Below are positions 47,036 through 56,230 of a stretch of DNA of 64,000 nucleotides, one piece after another. Under the pieces are notes generated by a model. It saw only the letters and a program-made list of their open reading frames with translations. It searched no databases and had not been told where the DNA came from. This DNA comes from Cyanobium sp. FGCU6 (GTDB taxonomy: Bacteria > Cyanobacteriota > Cyanobacteriia > PCC-6307 > Cyanobiaceae). Location of the stretch: assembly GCA_024958655.1 (NCBI GenBank), contig JANWUR010000014.1, forward strand, positions 42,727-106,726. Reading direction: 5' to 3'. The position numbers were made by a program, and so were the translations under genes. Within the stretch, counting starts at the first letter, position 1. Each line of letters begins with the position of its first letter.

Positions 47036-47893
47036 ATGGATTCATCCAGCAAAGACGCGAGCCCATCGAATGCGCTGAGTCCGAATGCGCTGAGTCTAAA
47101 AGAGACAGAGCACAGAATCTTCCTTTCAGGAGGCACAATTCTAGCCTGTTTCATGTTTATAGGACTAATTACAACTGTAGCCTTATTTGGTGGCGACACA
47201 GCACCAGTGCTGGACACTAACAAAGACATCAATGTCCAACAACTAGCGGCGCAGAAAGAAAGAAATGAAAGCAACAAGGAAACTCTTAGATGGCTTACTA
47301 CAGCCACCTTCCCGATGTTTTCGTCATGGATAGGAATTGTACTTGCTTTTTACTTTACGAGTGGAGCCACCAGGGCCACGAACGAAGGCTACCAAAGACT
47401 TCTTGAAGACGCCAATAGCAAAATTATCGCAAGTGGGCCCGAAGCCGAGGATAAACTGAAAGCACTTAAACTCTCCTCTCAAGCCAAGGGGCTAACATTC
47501 TTTGAAACTGATCTCAAGCTAGATCTTGTTCAGATAAAGAAGAAAATTGAAGACGCAACCCCGCGACAAAGACTGCTTATTCTTAATGAGAGTGATAGCA
47601 CTTACCGTGCAATAGTGACACTTTCAGACATTAGCAGCTTTCTCGTAGATCCCAATACGGGAGGCCAGGGTGGGGCGGCTGGGCCTGTTTCCCTGGAAGA
47701 TTACCTTGGAAAAAGACCCAAGGAATCTGAGCAAGAAGTCATTTTTTCGTCCCCAACCGAATCAGTTTTCGATGCACGAGCAAAGATGCTTAACCAAAAG
47801 ATTAGCAACCTGATCGTCACCGAAACCGGAGAGTCGAATAGCAAAGTAATTGCATATCTAACTTCATCCGATATTGAGGCACTTAGGCCCTGA
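47036..47893 (+). CDS. Two-helix membrane protein with CBS-like C-terminal domain
   Basis: A 285-residue protein. Hydrophobic segments at about 30-52 (ILACFMFIGLITTVALFGG) and 87-108 (TTATFPMFSSWIGIVLAFYF) bracket a polar loop. A helical linker follows, then a C-terminal domain from about 180 that reads like a CBS pair: RLLILNESDSTYRAIVTLSD, VIFSSPTESVFDARAKMLNQ, ISNLIVTETGESNSKVIAYL, ending TSSDIEALRP. CBS domains usually sense adenine nucleotides. The gene is AT-rich like the giant pair and stands alone. Confidence 0.7.
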   Translation: MDSSSKDASPSNALSPNALSLKETEHRIFLSGGTILACFMFIGLITTVALFGGDTAPVLDTNKDINVQQLAAQKERNESNKETLRWLTTATFPMFSSWIGIVLAFYFTSGATRATNEGYQRLLEDANSKIIASGPEAEDKLKALKLSSQAKGLTFFETDLKLDLVQIKKKIEDATPRQRLLILNESDSTYRAIVTLSDISSFLVDPNTGGQGGAAGPVSLEDYLGKRPKESEQEVIFSSPTESVFDARAKMLNQKISNLIVTETGESNSKVIAYLTSSDIEALRP

Positions 47894-48074
47894 GGGCAAG
47901 TTCAATGCTGCATGATGGTGGGCCATGACAACGCATCGTGGCTCTCCACCTTGGAACAGATTGCGCTGTCCCTGTCCGAACGACGAACCGGCGGTCACCA
48001 GGAGGTGGCTGACAAGCGGAAGGATCCTCAGGCAGCGGCCCAACCGCGGGTTGACCGCCCGGGTCGACGCCCGC

Positions 48075-49427
48075 TCAGAGCATCAGCGTGCCGCGCAGCG
48101 AAAGCGCCCAGGACGTGCCCCGGTCAGGGGCGAGTGCCGGGTCAACGATCAGCTGCACACTCGGGGTGATCAGCAGGCCGCCGGTGAAGGCCCAGTTCCA
48201 GTACGCCTCGATCACCTTTTCGGTGCGGGAGCCAGCGGGATTGACGGGTGCCGGCGCTGCGGTGCTGAGGCCGATCGCCAGGCCGATCTGGTCCAGCTTG
48301 TTGCGGCCGAGAGGGTCGTTCATCGCGGCGCCGAGGGCATAGGAGCTGCGGATCGGCGCGAAGGTCTGATAGGCGCTGTTGGCCCTGGCGAAGAGAGCCC
48401 AGGTGTCATTCAGGTTCTGCATTGCGTTGAACGACCAACCGCTGGAGGCGTTCTGCTCAGGAATCCTGGGAACCTGATAGTAGGTAAACGAATACTGGGC
48501 GGACCCCAGCCCCCGAAACTTCGGCGTCCATTGCAGGTAGCCGAACCAGGCATAGCTTCCGTCGCGGAAATTCGGCGTGGCCAGGGTGGAGCCGGAAAGG
48601 TTATTGGGATTCTGGAGACCACCAGCCAGCTGGATGGTATCGGTGATATTCACCTGGGCGTAGGCGCCGAGGCCAGCAATCGGATAGGTGGAGCTTCCGT
48701 TCTGAGAAAAGATGTAGCTGTTGAAATTCTCCTGCTGATTGGCAAGATAGAAATTGCCATCAAAGTTATAGAAGGGATATTGGCCAACCGTCAACAGCAC
48801 CGTGTTGCCAGGGAAGGTATGGGTGTAGCTCAGCTGGGCAAAGGTGTTCTGGTAAACGGGAAAGTCGTTGATCAGCGTGATCGCGCCGATCGTGCTCGAA
48901 AGGTTCGCGCCATTCTGAACAGAGGGATAGCGCGCCGTGGTGTAGGCAACCTGGACAGACCCCTCACCCAGCGACTTGCTGCGGAACAGGCGGACATCGA
49001 GATTGGAGGTGGTCAGAAACTGGGTGCTGGGGCTGCCCCCCTCCGGCCCGGCCCACTGGGGCAGGTAGCTGAAATCGACCGACCAGGACAGACCGGCTTG
49101 CTGATCGAGCCGCTGCTTGAAGCGCGCATAGTCGCCGTAGAGCTCCTTGGCTTCGAGGAAGAAGGAGCGCCGCCGTCTGTCGCGGCGGATGTTGTCGTGG
49201 ACGCGGCCGATCCTGCCGACCCTGGAGTCATCGGCCCCGCCAAGCAGCGGGTCGAAGGAGCCGGGGGGATCGCCAGGTTGGCCGGCCGATGGTTCAGCAA
49301 TGGCTCCCGGTGCTGGCGGCTCCGCCTGTATCTCTGGTTGCGTCGGATCCGCCAGAGCGGGGCCACCCACCAGCAGCGCCGCCAGGGGGGCGATCAGGAG
49401 CCTTTGGGCCTGCGTCCAGGAGCTCAT
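48075..49427 (-). CDS. OprB-family outer-membrane porin
   Basis: A 450-residue porin. The signal peptide is residues about 1-26 (QRLLIAPLAALLVGGPALA). A Pro-rich linker and a basic stretch precede the barrel: SWSVDFSYLPQWAGPEGG, FAQLSYTHTFPGNTVLLTVG, YAQVNITDTIQLAGGLQNPN, GYLQWTPKFRGLGSAQYSFT, and a final strand WALSLRGTLML. The carbohydrate-selective OprB/DUF style of periodic Tyr/Phe strands is clear. It is the last gene of the gadB-gadC-glsA operon, starting 31 bp after glsA, so it may admit glutamine or glutamate across the outer membrane (inference). Confidence 0.85.
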   Translation of the reverse strand: MSSWTQAQRLLIAPLAALLVGGPALADPTQPEIQAEPPAPGAIAEPSAGQPGDPPGSFDPLLGGADDSRVGRIGRVHDNIRRDRRRRSFFLEAKELYGDYARFKQRLDQQAGLSWSVDFSYLPQWAGPEGGSPSTQFLTTSNLDVRLFRSKSLGEGSVQVAYTTARYPSVQNGANLSSTIGAITLINDFPVYQNTFAQLSYTHTFPGNTVLLTVGQYPFYNFDGNFYLANQQENFNSYIFSQNGSSTYPIAGLGAYAQVNITDTIQLAGGLQNPNNLSGSTLATPNFRDGSYAWFGYLQWTPKFRGLGSAQYSFTYYQVPRIPEQNASSGWSFNAMQNLNDTWALFARANSAYQTFAPIRSSYALGAAMNDPLGRNKLDQIGLAIGLSTAAPAPVNPAGSRTEKVIEAYWNWAFTGGLLITPSVQLIVDPALAPDRGTSWALSLRGTLML

Positions 49428-49458
49428 GGCAGCGGGGGGGATACGGACATGCTGGGGC

Positions 49459-50400
49459 TCACGCTTCAGGCACCCGGTAGAGATTCCAGCCGAGGGCCTG
49501 GGCCAGGGCGGCCACCATGCGCTGGCCGCGCACGCTGTTGCCGCTGGGATCGAGCGGCGGGGAGAACCCGGCAATCGCCCCCTTGCCCGGCATCACCGCC
49601 ACGACACCGCCGCCCACGCCACTCTTGCCGGGAAGCCCAACGGTGTAGGCCCAGTCCCCGGAGGTCTCATACAGACCTTCCATGGTCATCTCGGCCAGGA
49701 TCGGCGGCACATTGGCCGCCTGGAGCACCTGCTCGCCCGTGAGCGGGTTGCGGCCACCGCTGGCCAACGTTGCTCCGAAGACGGCCAGATCCCTGCAGCT
49801 GATCAGGGTGGAACATTGGCGCGTGTAGACCATGCAGGCCTCCATCGGATCGCTGTAGAGCGTGCCCGCCGAATAGAGCAGCCAGGCGATGGCGCGGTTG
49901 TGGAAGTTGGTGGTCTGCTCGGAGTGATTGACCTCATCGGAGAGCTCCACCGGATGGCCGACCAGAGAGCTCTGCATGGCCCGAATGCGGGCCCAGCGAT
50001 CCTCGGCGTTCTCAGCCTTGATCAGGCTCACGGTGGCCATCGCGCCGGCGTTGACGAGCGGGCTCTGGGGCCGGTCGTCGTGGAGTTCGAGGGCCGTGAC
50101 CGAGTTGAAGGGCATGCCCGTGGGATCAGCGCCGAGCTTGGCCTGAATCACCGCTGGCCCGTGCTGCTCGAGGGCCAGGGCCAGGGTGGCCACCTTGGAG
50201 ATCGATTCGATCGCAAAGCGATAGTCGCTGTCGCCCTGGCTGAACAGCTGCCCATCGGTGAACACCAGGGTCAGTCCGACCAGATGGGCGGGCACCGAAG
50301 CCAGATAGGGGATGTAGCTGGCGTTGGCCCCACCCTCAAGCTTGGAGAAAGCGTCGTAGGCGGCCTTCACGGCCTCGCCGTAACGGGCTGCGTCATCCAT
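49459..50400 (-). CDS. glsA: Glutaminase A
   Basis: Hydrolyses glutamine to glutamate and ammonia. The 313-residue length is normal for the beta-lactamase-like serine glutaminases. The catalytic SxxK is in FAIESISKVATLALAL (near residue 65); TGMPFNSVTALELHDDRPQS, PLVNAGAMATVSLI and GLPGKSGVGGGVVAVMPGKG are diagnostic. The start follows gadC's stop by five bases. With GadB and GadC it makes glutamine usable for acid resistance, because the released ammonia also consumes protons. Confidence 0.96.
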   Translation of the reverse strand: MDDAARYGEAVKAAYDAFSKLEGGANASYIPYLASVPAHLVGLTLVFTDGQLFSQGDSDYRFAIESISKVATLALALEQHGPAVIQAKLGADPTGMPFNSVTALELHDDRPQSPLVNAGAMATVSLIKAENAEDRWARIRAMQSSLVGHPVELSDEVNHSEQTTNFHNRAIAWLLYSAGTLYSDPMEACMVYTRQCSTLISCRDLAVFGATLASGGRNPLTGEQVLQAANVPPILAEMTMEGLYETSGDWAYTVGLPGKSGVGGGVVAVMPGKGAIAGFSPPLDPSGNSVRGQRMVAALAQALGWNLYRVPEA

Positions 50401-50405
50401 GGCCG

Positions 50406-51905
50406 TCACTGGGGAGCAAGGTCCTGAAGAGCTGCCGTGTTCTTGTCGGCCTCGGCACTGGGGATCACCTGCCAGCTGCGTTGCCGCTTGGCGTAGAAGA
50501 TGAACGGGGGAATGGCGAACACGATCAGGCCGATCACCAGGATCGACACATAGGAGATGGGGGAGAGGGTCTTGAATTGATCCGGTGGCACGAAGCCGAG
50601 CAGGAAGGCGAACACCGAAGCGATGATGCCGAGGAGCGCCCAGAACTGAATCGCCGGTGCCACGAAGCCCCTGCGCACGCTGGGCTGGGTCTGACGCAGG
50701 CGCAGGGCCGAGGCGAACATCAGCACATAGATGATCAGATAGATCTGGGCTGCAATCGCGCTGAGCATCCAGAATGCCGCCGAGACATCCGGCACGATCA
50801 CATAGAGGAACGCCAGCACCGTCACGATCGAGGCCTGAACGAGCAGGATGTTCTGCTGAACGCCCTTGGCGTTGGTGTGCTGCCACCACCGGGGCAGGGC
50901 ACCGGCACGACCCACCATCAGCAGGCCCGCCGAGGGGCCGGCGGTCCAGGTGAGCACGCCACCGAGGGCACCGATGATCAGCAGCACGGCCATCACCTTG
51001 ATCGCCCAGACCATGCCGAAGCGGGTGAACAGATCGGAGTAGGCCTGCATCACGCCGGCCGTCAGGCTGGTGGAGTCGGCCGGGACGACGAGGGAGATGG
51101 CGAGGGTGGGTGGGATGAAGATGAACACGATCAGGAGCGCCGCAAGCGCAATCGCCTTCGGCATCTGCTTCTGGGGATTGGCGAGCGAACGGGCATGAAT
51201 CGCGTTCATCTCGATGCCCGCATAGGCCAGGAAGTTACTGACGATCAAGACAAGACCACCGAGCACTCCCGAGAACTGCTGCCAGAAATCCGTGGCCTCA
51301 CGATGATGGCCAGCCAGCTTCGGGGATTCCTTGAAGATATCGGGGATGAGCGAAGCGAAGGTGAGCGGCGCTTCCGACTTGTGCCCCGTCAGCAGCCAGA
51401 CGACACCCAGAACGACGAGCACGATGGCCGGGAACAGGGTTCCGACCAACATGAAGCGTGACGACAGCTTCGAGAGCGAGCTGAGGCCACCAAGGGCGAT
51501 GAAGGTGCTGATCCAATAAAGAATAATGATCACCACCGTTGTGTAGATGCCGCTCTTGGCCAGATCCGGGTTGATCAGATAGGCGAGCGCACTGGCTGCA
51601 AATGCCAGAACGATGGGATACCAGATCACCACCTGGATCCACATGTACCAGATTGCAAAAAAGCCCAGCTTATTGCCGAAGGCCTGTTTGACCCAGCCAT
51701 AGATGCCGCCGTTCCAGCCGGTTCCCAGTTCCGAGGCCACGAGGGCCACGGGGATGAAGAAGACAACGGCTGGAATGAGATAGAGGAAGATGGAGCCCAG
51801 GCCGTAGACGGCCATGCTGGGCAGCGAACGGATGCTGGCGACAGCCGCCACCATCATGAAGGAGAGGGTGAGCCAGCTCATCCTCTTTCCTGATTGTTCC
51901 GACAT
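50406..51905 (-). CDS. gadC: Glutamate/GABA antiporter (GadC), APC superfamily
   Basis: A 499-residue integral membrane protein with about twelve helices. The N-terminal LTLSFMMVAAVASIRSLPSM and GTGWNGGIYGWVKQAFG belong to the glutamate:GABA antiporter group; helix 6 carries NFLAYAGIEMNAIHARSLAN, another group signature. It exports GABA in exchange for external glutamate. The C-terminal tail is short. It lies 47 bp downstream of gadB and five bases upstream of glsA. Confidence 0.94.
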   Translation of the reverse strand: MSEQSGKRMSWLTLSFMMVAAVASIRSLPSMAVYGLGSIFLYLIPAVVFFIPVALVASELGTGWNGGIYGWVKQAFGNKLGFFAIWYMWIQVVIWYPIVLAFAASALAYLINPDLAKSGIYTTVVIIILYWISTFIALGGLSSLSKLSSRFMLVGTLFPAIVLVVLGVVWLLTGHKSEAPLTFASLIPDIFKESPKLAGHHREATDFWQQFSGVLGGLVLIVSNFLAYAGIEMNAIHARSLANPQKQMPKAIALAALLIVFIFIPPTLAISLVVPADSTSLTAGVMQAYSDLFTRFGMVWAIKVMAVLLIIGALGGVLTWTAGPSAGLLMVGRAGALPRWWQHTNAKGVQQNILLVQASIVTVLAFLYVIVPDVSAAFWMLSAIAAQIYLIIYVLMFASALRLRQTQPSVRRGFVAPAIQFWALLGIIASVFAFLLGFVPPDQFKTLSPISYVSILVIGLIVFAIPPFIFYAKRQRSWQVIPSAEADKNTAALQDLAPQ

Positions 51906-51952
51906 CGATTCAGGGGGTAGGAAGGCAGAAAGACATCACGATTCGGCTGCGA

Positions 51953-53350
51953 TCAGGTGTGGTTGTAGCCACCGGCCTCCTTCTCCGTCATCGACACGGT
52001 GACCGGATGACGATCGAAATGAGCAATCGCCTTGCGGAAATCGGTGATCAGCAGCGAGGCCATGTCGCGCGAGAGACCCTGACGGACAAGAATCCGCTGC
52101 ACGGCGATCGAGGTGATGTTCGCCGGCAGGGTGTAGGCGGGCACCAGCCAGCCCCTGAGGCGCAGGCGATCGGCCAGATCAAACAGGGTGTAAGGAACCC
52201 GCACCCCCTCCTGGATCCGCCAGGTGACGGCCGGGATGCTGCTGTTGGGATCGCCGTTGCAGAGGATCTCGAAGGGGCCACTCTTGGCGATCTCCTCGGC
52301 AAGCCACATGGCCGTGTCGTAGCAGGCCATCTGGATCTTGCGATAGCCTTCGCGGCCCAGCCTGAGGAACAGGAAGTACTGGCAGATGATCTGCCCGGCA
52401 GGGCGGGAGAAGTTGATGGCGAAGGTGGGCAGTTCGCCGCCGAGATAGTTCACCTTGAAGATCAGCTCCTCCGGCAGCGCCGAGGTGTCGCGCCACAGCA
52501 CCCAGCCGGAACCGAGGGGTGCCAGGCCGAACTTATGGCCGGAGGTGCTGATCGACTTGACGCGGGGCACGCGGAAGTCGAACTTGATGTCGGGTGCGCA
52601 GAAGGGGGCGAGAAAGGCGCCGCTGGCGCCATCCACATGGATGTCGACATCCCAGCCGCTCTGCTCCTGCAGGTGATCAAGGGCACTGGCCAGGGGCTCG
52701 ATCAGCTCATAGGCGCCGGTGAAGGTGAGGCCGAAGGTGGGCACCACACAGATCGTGTTCTCATCCACCCGCTTCAGCATCTCCGCCGCATCGATGCCGT
52801 AGCGGCCCGGATCCATCGGCACCTCACGCAGTTCCACGTCCCAGTAGCGGCAGAACTTGTGCCAGCACACCTGCACCGGACCGGTGACCAGGTTGGGGCG
52901 GTCCGTGGGCTTGTTCTCCGCTCTGCGGCGCGCGCGCCAGCGATGCAGGGCCGCCATGCCGCCGAGCATGCAGGCCTCGCTGGAGCCGATGGTGGAGGTG
53001 CCGATCGGATTCTCATGCGGCTGGGCATTCCAGAGATCGGCGAGCATCCGCACACAGCGGCCCTCGATCTCGGCCGTCTGCGGATATTCGTCCTTGTCGA
53101 TCATGTTCTTGCTGATCGACAGGTCCATCAGCTTGTGGAGCTCCTCGTTCTCCCAGGTCTGACAGAAGGTGGCGAGGTTCTGCCTGGCGTTGCCGTCGAG
53201 AAACAGCTCATCGTGCACCAGCTGGTAGACGACATCATGCCTCCCTTCCTGCTCGGGAAATTTGCCTGCGGGAGCGATGGCGGAAGCCTGGTCGGAACCG
53301 AAGACAGGATCAAGCTCGGAGGAGACCAGTTGATGCTGGTGAAGGGCCAT
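51953..53350 (-). CDS. gadB: Glutamate decarboxylase
   Basis: PLP enzyme converting glutamate to GABA while consuming a proton. The 465-residue protein matches GadA/GadB length. Signatures include [40 protein letters not shown] with the PLP-contacting Asp, and [20 protein letters not shown], whose Lys forms the Schiff base. The C terminus [20 protein letters not shown] resembles the pH-sensitive tail of enterobacterial GadB, including a penultimate His. It is the first gene of the gad operon; the 270-bp gap to the divergent dehydrogenase holds its promoter. Confidence 0.97.
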   Translation of the reverse strand: MALHQHQLVSSELDPVFGSDQASAIAPAGKFPEQEGRHDVVYQLVHDELFLDGNARQNLATFCQTWENEELHKLMDLSISKNMIDKDEYPQTAEIEGRCVRMLADLWNAQPHENPIGTSTIGSSEACMLGGMAALHRWRARRRAENKPTDRPNLVTGPVQVCWHKFCRYWDVELREVPMDPGRYGIDAAEMLKRVDENTICVVPTFGLTFTGAYELIEPLASALDHLQEQSGWDVDIHVDGASGAFLAPFCAPDIKFDFRVPRVKSISTSGHKFGLAPLGSGWVLWRDTSALPEELIFKVNYLGGELPTFAINFSRPAGQIICQYFLFLRLGREGYRKIQMACYDTAMWLAEEIAKSGPFEILCNGDPNSSIPAVTWRIQEGVRVPYTLFDLADRLRLRGWLVPAYTLPANITSIAVQRILVRQGLSRDMASLLITDFRKAIAHFDRHPVTVSMTEKEAGGYNHT

Positions 53351-53623
53351 CGCAACGATTTTTCAGCGGACACTAGGCCAATTCCGCCCTATGTCAACCA
53401 AGAAAGTCTTGAGTGCAACACATCAACGTGATGCACCCTACCAAGGGGGGGGGTGACTGTGCCTGAAGGCCGCGATTCGCTGCGCGGCCATGGCCCCTGT
53501 GGTCAGTCAGCCCGCCCTCGTGCTCTTGCAACCGGCACTGATTGCGAGGGCCCCTGCTGCAGCTATCCGGCTGGGCCTGAAGCATCTGCCGTACCATTGA
53601 ATTCGCACACATCTGCCGCATTC

Positions 53624-54391
53624 ATGTCCTTCCTGGAATCCTTCGAGCTCGCGGGGAAGGTGGCCCTGGTCACCGGGGGCGGTGCGGGAATCGGCCGCGG
53701 GATCGCCGAATTGTTCGCCCAGGCCGGTGCCGCTGTGGTGGTGAGCGATCTGAATGCGGAAACGGCCCAGCAGGTGGCTGATGGCATCATCGGCGCAGGA
53801 GGAAAGGCCATCGCCGTGGCCTGTGATGTCACCAAGGATGAGGAGCTGGAGAATCTTGTGCAGCAGGCGATCGAGGCCTTCGGAGCCATCACGATTCTGG
53901 TGAACAATGCCGGCGGCGGTGGCCCGAAGCCGTTCGACATGCCGATGGAGTCGTTCATCTGGGCCTACAAGCTCAATGTGTTCTCGGTGTTCCATCTCTG
54001 CCAGCTCTGCGTTCCGCACATGCAGGCCGCCGGACAGGGCGCGATTCTCAACATCTCCTCGATGTCTGCTGAGAACAGGAACAGCAACATGGCCTCCTAC
54101 AGCTCCTCCAAGGCGGCGCTCAGCCACCTCACCCGCAACATCGCCTTTGATCTCGGCCCGAAGGGGATCCGGGTGAATGCGATCGCCCCCGGGGCGATCC
54201 GCACAGCAGCGCTCGCCACGGTGCTCACACCGGAGGTGGAGAAGGCCATGCTGCGCCACACGCCCCTGGGCCGCCTCGGCGAACCGCGCGACATCGCCTA
54301 TGCCGCTCTCTTTCTGTGCTCAGACGCGGCCTCCTGGGTGAGCGGCCAGGTGCTCACCGTCAGCGGCGGCGGCGTTCAGGAGCTCGACTGA
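53624..54391 (+). CDS. hdhA: Short-chain dehydrogenase resembling 7-alpha-hydroxysteroid dehydrogenase
   Basis: A 255-residue SDR. The NAD-binding GGGAGIGRGIAELFAQAGAA, the VNNAGGGGPKPFDMPMESF region, catalytic Ser-Tyr-Lys in SSMSAENRNSNMASYSSSKA, and the C-terminal ASWVSGQVLTVSGGGVQELD agree remarkably with enterobacterial HdhA as I remember it. The exact substrate in a cyanobacterium is unlikely to be bile acids; a related hydroxylated lipid or secondary alcohol is more likely (inference). It is divergent from gadB and 70 bp upstream of a second SDR gene on the same strand. Confidence 0.85.
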   Translation: MSFLESFELAGKVALVTGGGAGIGRGIAELFAQAGAAVVVSDLNAETAQQVADGIIGAGGKAIAVACDVTKDEELENLVQQAIEAFGAITILVNNAGGGGPKPFDMPMESFIWAYKLNVFSVFHLCQLCVPHMQAAGQGAILNISSMSAENRNSNMASYSSSKAALSHLTRNIAFDLGPKGIRVNAIAPGAIRTAALATVLTPEVEKAMLRHTPLGRLGEPRDIAYAALFLCSDAASWVSGQVLTVSGGGVQELD

Positions 54392-54461
54392 GCCGCCCAG
54401 CCTCGCGGCTCCGGGTCCCCCCTGTTCCTCTTCCCCCTTCTTCCTCCACCCCTTTCCTGCC

Positions 54462-55259
54462 ATGAGCAGCTTCGATGCCTTCGCCGACTTCCGCATGACG
54501 GGCCACAAGGCCCTGGTCACCGGCGGAGCCCAGAACATCGGTGAGGCGATCGCCCGCACCTTCTCCGGCGCCGGTGCCGAGGTGATGATCGCCGACCTCA
54601 ACGGCGAGAAGGCCCAGGCCACGGCCGCCGCGATCCAGGCCGAAACCGGCAATCCCGTGCTCGGCATCGGCTGCGATGTCACCAGCGAGGACGACATCCA
54701 GGCCTGCGTCCAGCAGACGGTCTCCGCCTTCGGCGGCCTCTCCACCCTGGTGAACAACGTCGGCTGGGGGCGCAGCTACGACGATCCGCTGGCCGTGCCG
54801 ATCGAGGAGATGATCGAGAGCTACAAGCTCAACACCCTCTCGGCGATGCGCATGACGGCCGCCTGTCGCCCCCATCTGCTGCAGGCCCCGAACGCCACCA
54901 TCACCAACTCCGGCTCGCTCGTGGGCGTGCTGCCCGCCTTCGACTTCATCGCCTACTCCGCCGCCAAGGCCGCCCTCAACCACCTGATGACCGGTCTGGC
55001 CCACTACTTCGCCCGGCAGGTGCGCGTGAACACGGTGCTGATCGGCACGGTGATCACCGAGGGCTATGCGCAGGCGGGGCTGGATGCGAAGGTCCAGGAG
55101 GCCCTGGCCCATCCCGACAACCTCACGGGCCGGGCGGGCAAACCGCAGGATGTGGCCAACGCCTTCCTCTGGCTGGCCTCTCCCGCCGGCTCCTGGGTGA
55201 GCGGCCAGACGCTGCAGGTGTCCGGCGGCGGCAAGCGCGTGCGACTCAAGCCCGAATGA
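54462..55259 (+). CDS. SDR-family oxidoreductase
   Basis: A 265-residue SDR. TGGAQNIGEAIARTFSGAGA is the dinucleotide loop and VNNVGWGRSYDDPLAV replaces the usual NNAG. The catalytic Ser, Tyr and Lys are in SGSLVGVLPAFDFIAYSAAK. The C terminus is SWVSGQTLQVSGGGKRVRLK. It is paralogous to the preceding gene but clearly different in the substrate region. The two are probably cotranscribed. Confidence 0.85.
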   Translation: MSSFDAFADFRMTGHKALVTGGAQNIGEAIARTFSGAGAEVMIADLNGEKAQATAAAIQAETGNPVLGIGCDVTSEDDIQACVQQTVSAFGGLSTLVNNVGWGRSYDDPLAVPIEEMIESYKLNTLSAMRMTAACRPHLLQAPNATITNSGSLVGVLPAFDFIAYSAAKAALNHLMTGLAHYFARQVRVNTVLIGTVITEGYAQAGLDAKVQEALAHPDNLTGRAGKPQDVANAFLWLASPAGSWVSGQTLQVSGGGKRVRLKPE

Positions 55260-55333
55260 GCAGGGCCTGGCGGCGGACCCTCGAACGCTTCCGCAGTCCC
55301 TGACTAGTACGGTCAGAAGTGTTGTGGGGCGTC

Positions 55334-55582
55334 ATGCACAGCTGGCCGATCCATGAAGCCAAGGCCCGGCTTTCGGAGCTGGTGAAACGCGCCCAGGAAC
55401 ATCCCCAGCAGCTCACCCGCCACGGTGAGCCGGTGGCCGTGGTGATCTCATTGCAGGCCTGGCGGCGTCAGCAGCATCAGAACGAATCCCTGGTGGACCT
55501 CATCCGTCGCTCTCCCCTGGTGGGTGCCGAGGAGCTGGAACTGGAGCGGGGCTCCGATCTCACCCGAGATCTGGAGCTGTGA
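55334..55582 (+). CDS. Phd/YefM-type antitoxin
   Basis: An 82-residue protein: MHSWPIHEAKARLSELVKRA then PQQLTRHGEPVAVVISLQAW is the Phd fold. The acidic C terminus ends ERGSDLTRDLEL. The ATG at 55334 starts the domain. The stop overlaps the following PIN toxin's GTG start by four bases. Confidence 0.88.
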   Translation: MHSWPIHEAKARLSELVKRAQEHPQQLTRHGEPVAVVISLQAWRRQQHQNESLVDLIRRSPLVGAEELELERGSDLTRDLEL

Positions 55583-56040
55583 GCTCCTCGCGCCCCGGGG
55601 TGGCCAGCGGCTATTTGATCGACACCAACGTGATTTCGGAGCTGCGACGCCGCCAGCCCGAGCCACGGGTGGTGGAGTGGTTCGAGCGGCGGCCTGCCCG
55701 GGTGCTGTATCTCAGCGTGCTCAGCCTCGGCCAGATCCGCCGTGGCGTGGAGCGGTTGGCGGATGGCCAACGGGCGCAGGCGTTGCGGAGCTGGCTGGAG
55801 GAGGACCTGCCGGCCTGGTTCCACGGTCGTCTGCTGCCGATCGATACGGCAGTGGCGGATCAGTGGGGCCGGCTGCAGGCGGAAGCAGGTCGCCCGCTAC
55901 CGGCGATCGACAGCCTGCTGGCCGCCACCGCCCTCGCCCATGATCTGGTCCTCACCACCCGCAATGTCCGCGATCTGGTCGGCCTGCCCGTGGTGCTGGT
56001 CAATCCCTGGGAGGGGGATGGCGATGCGCCGGTCGGATAG
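55579..56040 (+). CDS. FitB/VapC-type PIN toxin
   Basis: A 153-residue PIN RNase: GYLIDTNVISELRRRQPEPR holds the first Asp; YLSVLSLGQIRRGVE the family helix; LPAIDSLLAATALAHDLVLT and TTRNVRDLVGLPVVLVNPWE the remaining motifs. It starts at GTG with GTGA coupling to the antitoxin. It is the FitB-like subgroup, different from the VapC at 17289. It appears intact. Confidence 0.92.
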   Translation: MSSSRPGVASGYLIDTNVISELRRRQPEPRVVEWFERRPARVLYLSVLSLGQIRRGVERLADGQRAQALRSWLEEDLPAWFHGRLLPIDTAVADQWGRLQAEAGRPLPAIDSLLAATALAHDLVLTTRNVRDLVGLPVVLVNPWEGDGDAPVG

Positions 56041-56230
56041 CCCACAAGGACCGGGATCGAGCTGATGGGTTGCCGGCCTCGCTCAGGGGCTGGCGCCGGG
56101 CCAGTTGTACGGCTACCGGCCGCACAAGCCGCGATCTCATCCAGTCGTCCGAGCGCTGCCGGCGTTCCGGGCCCGCCCGTATCCGCCGGTAGCGTCAGCC
56201 TGCCTTCAGTGGCCGCCCGGGGCCCGGAGC

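Noticed and set aside
47925..49742. 605-codon plus-strand frame over the porin
   Set aside because: Shadow of the OprB-type gene, with Arg/Gly/Gln-rich composition.
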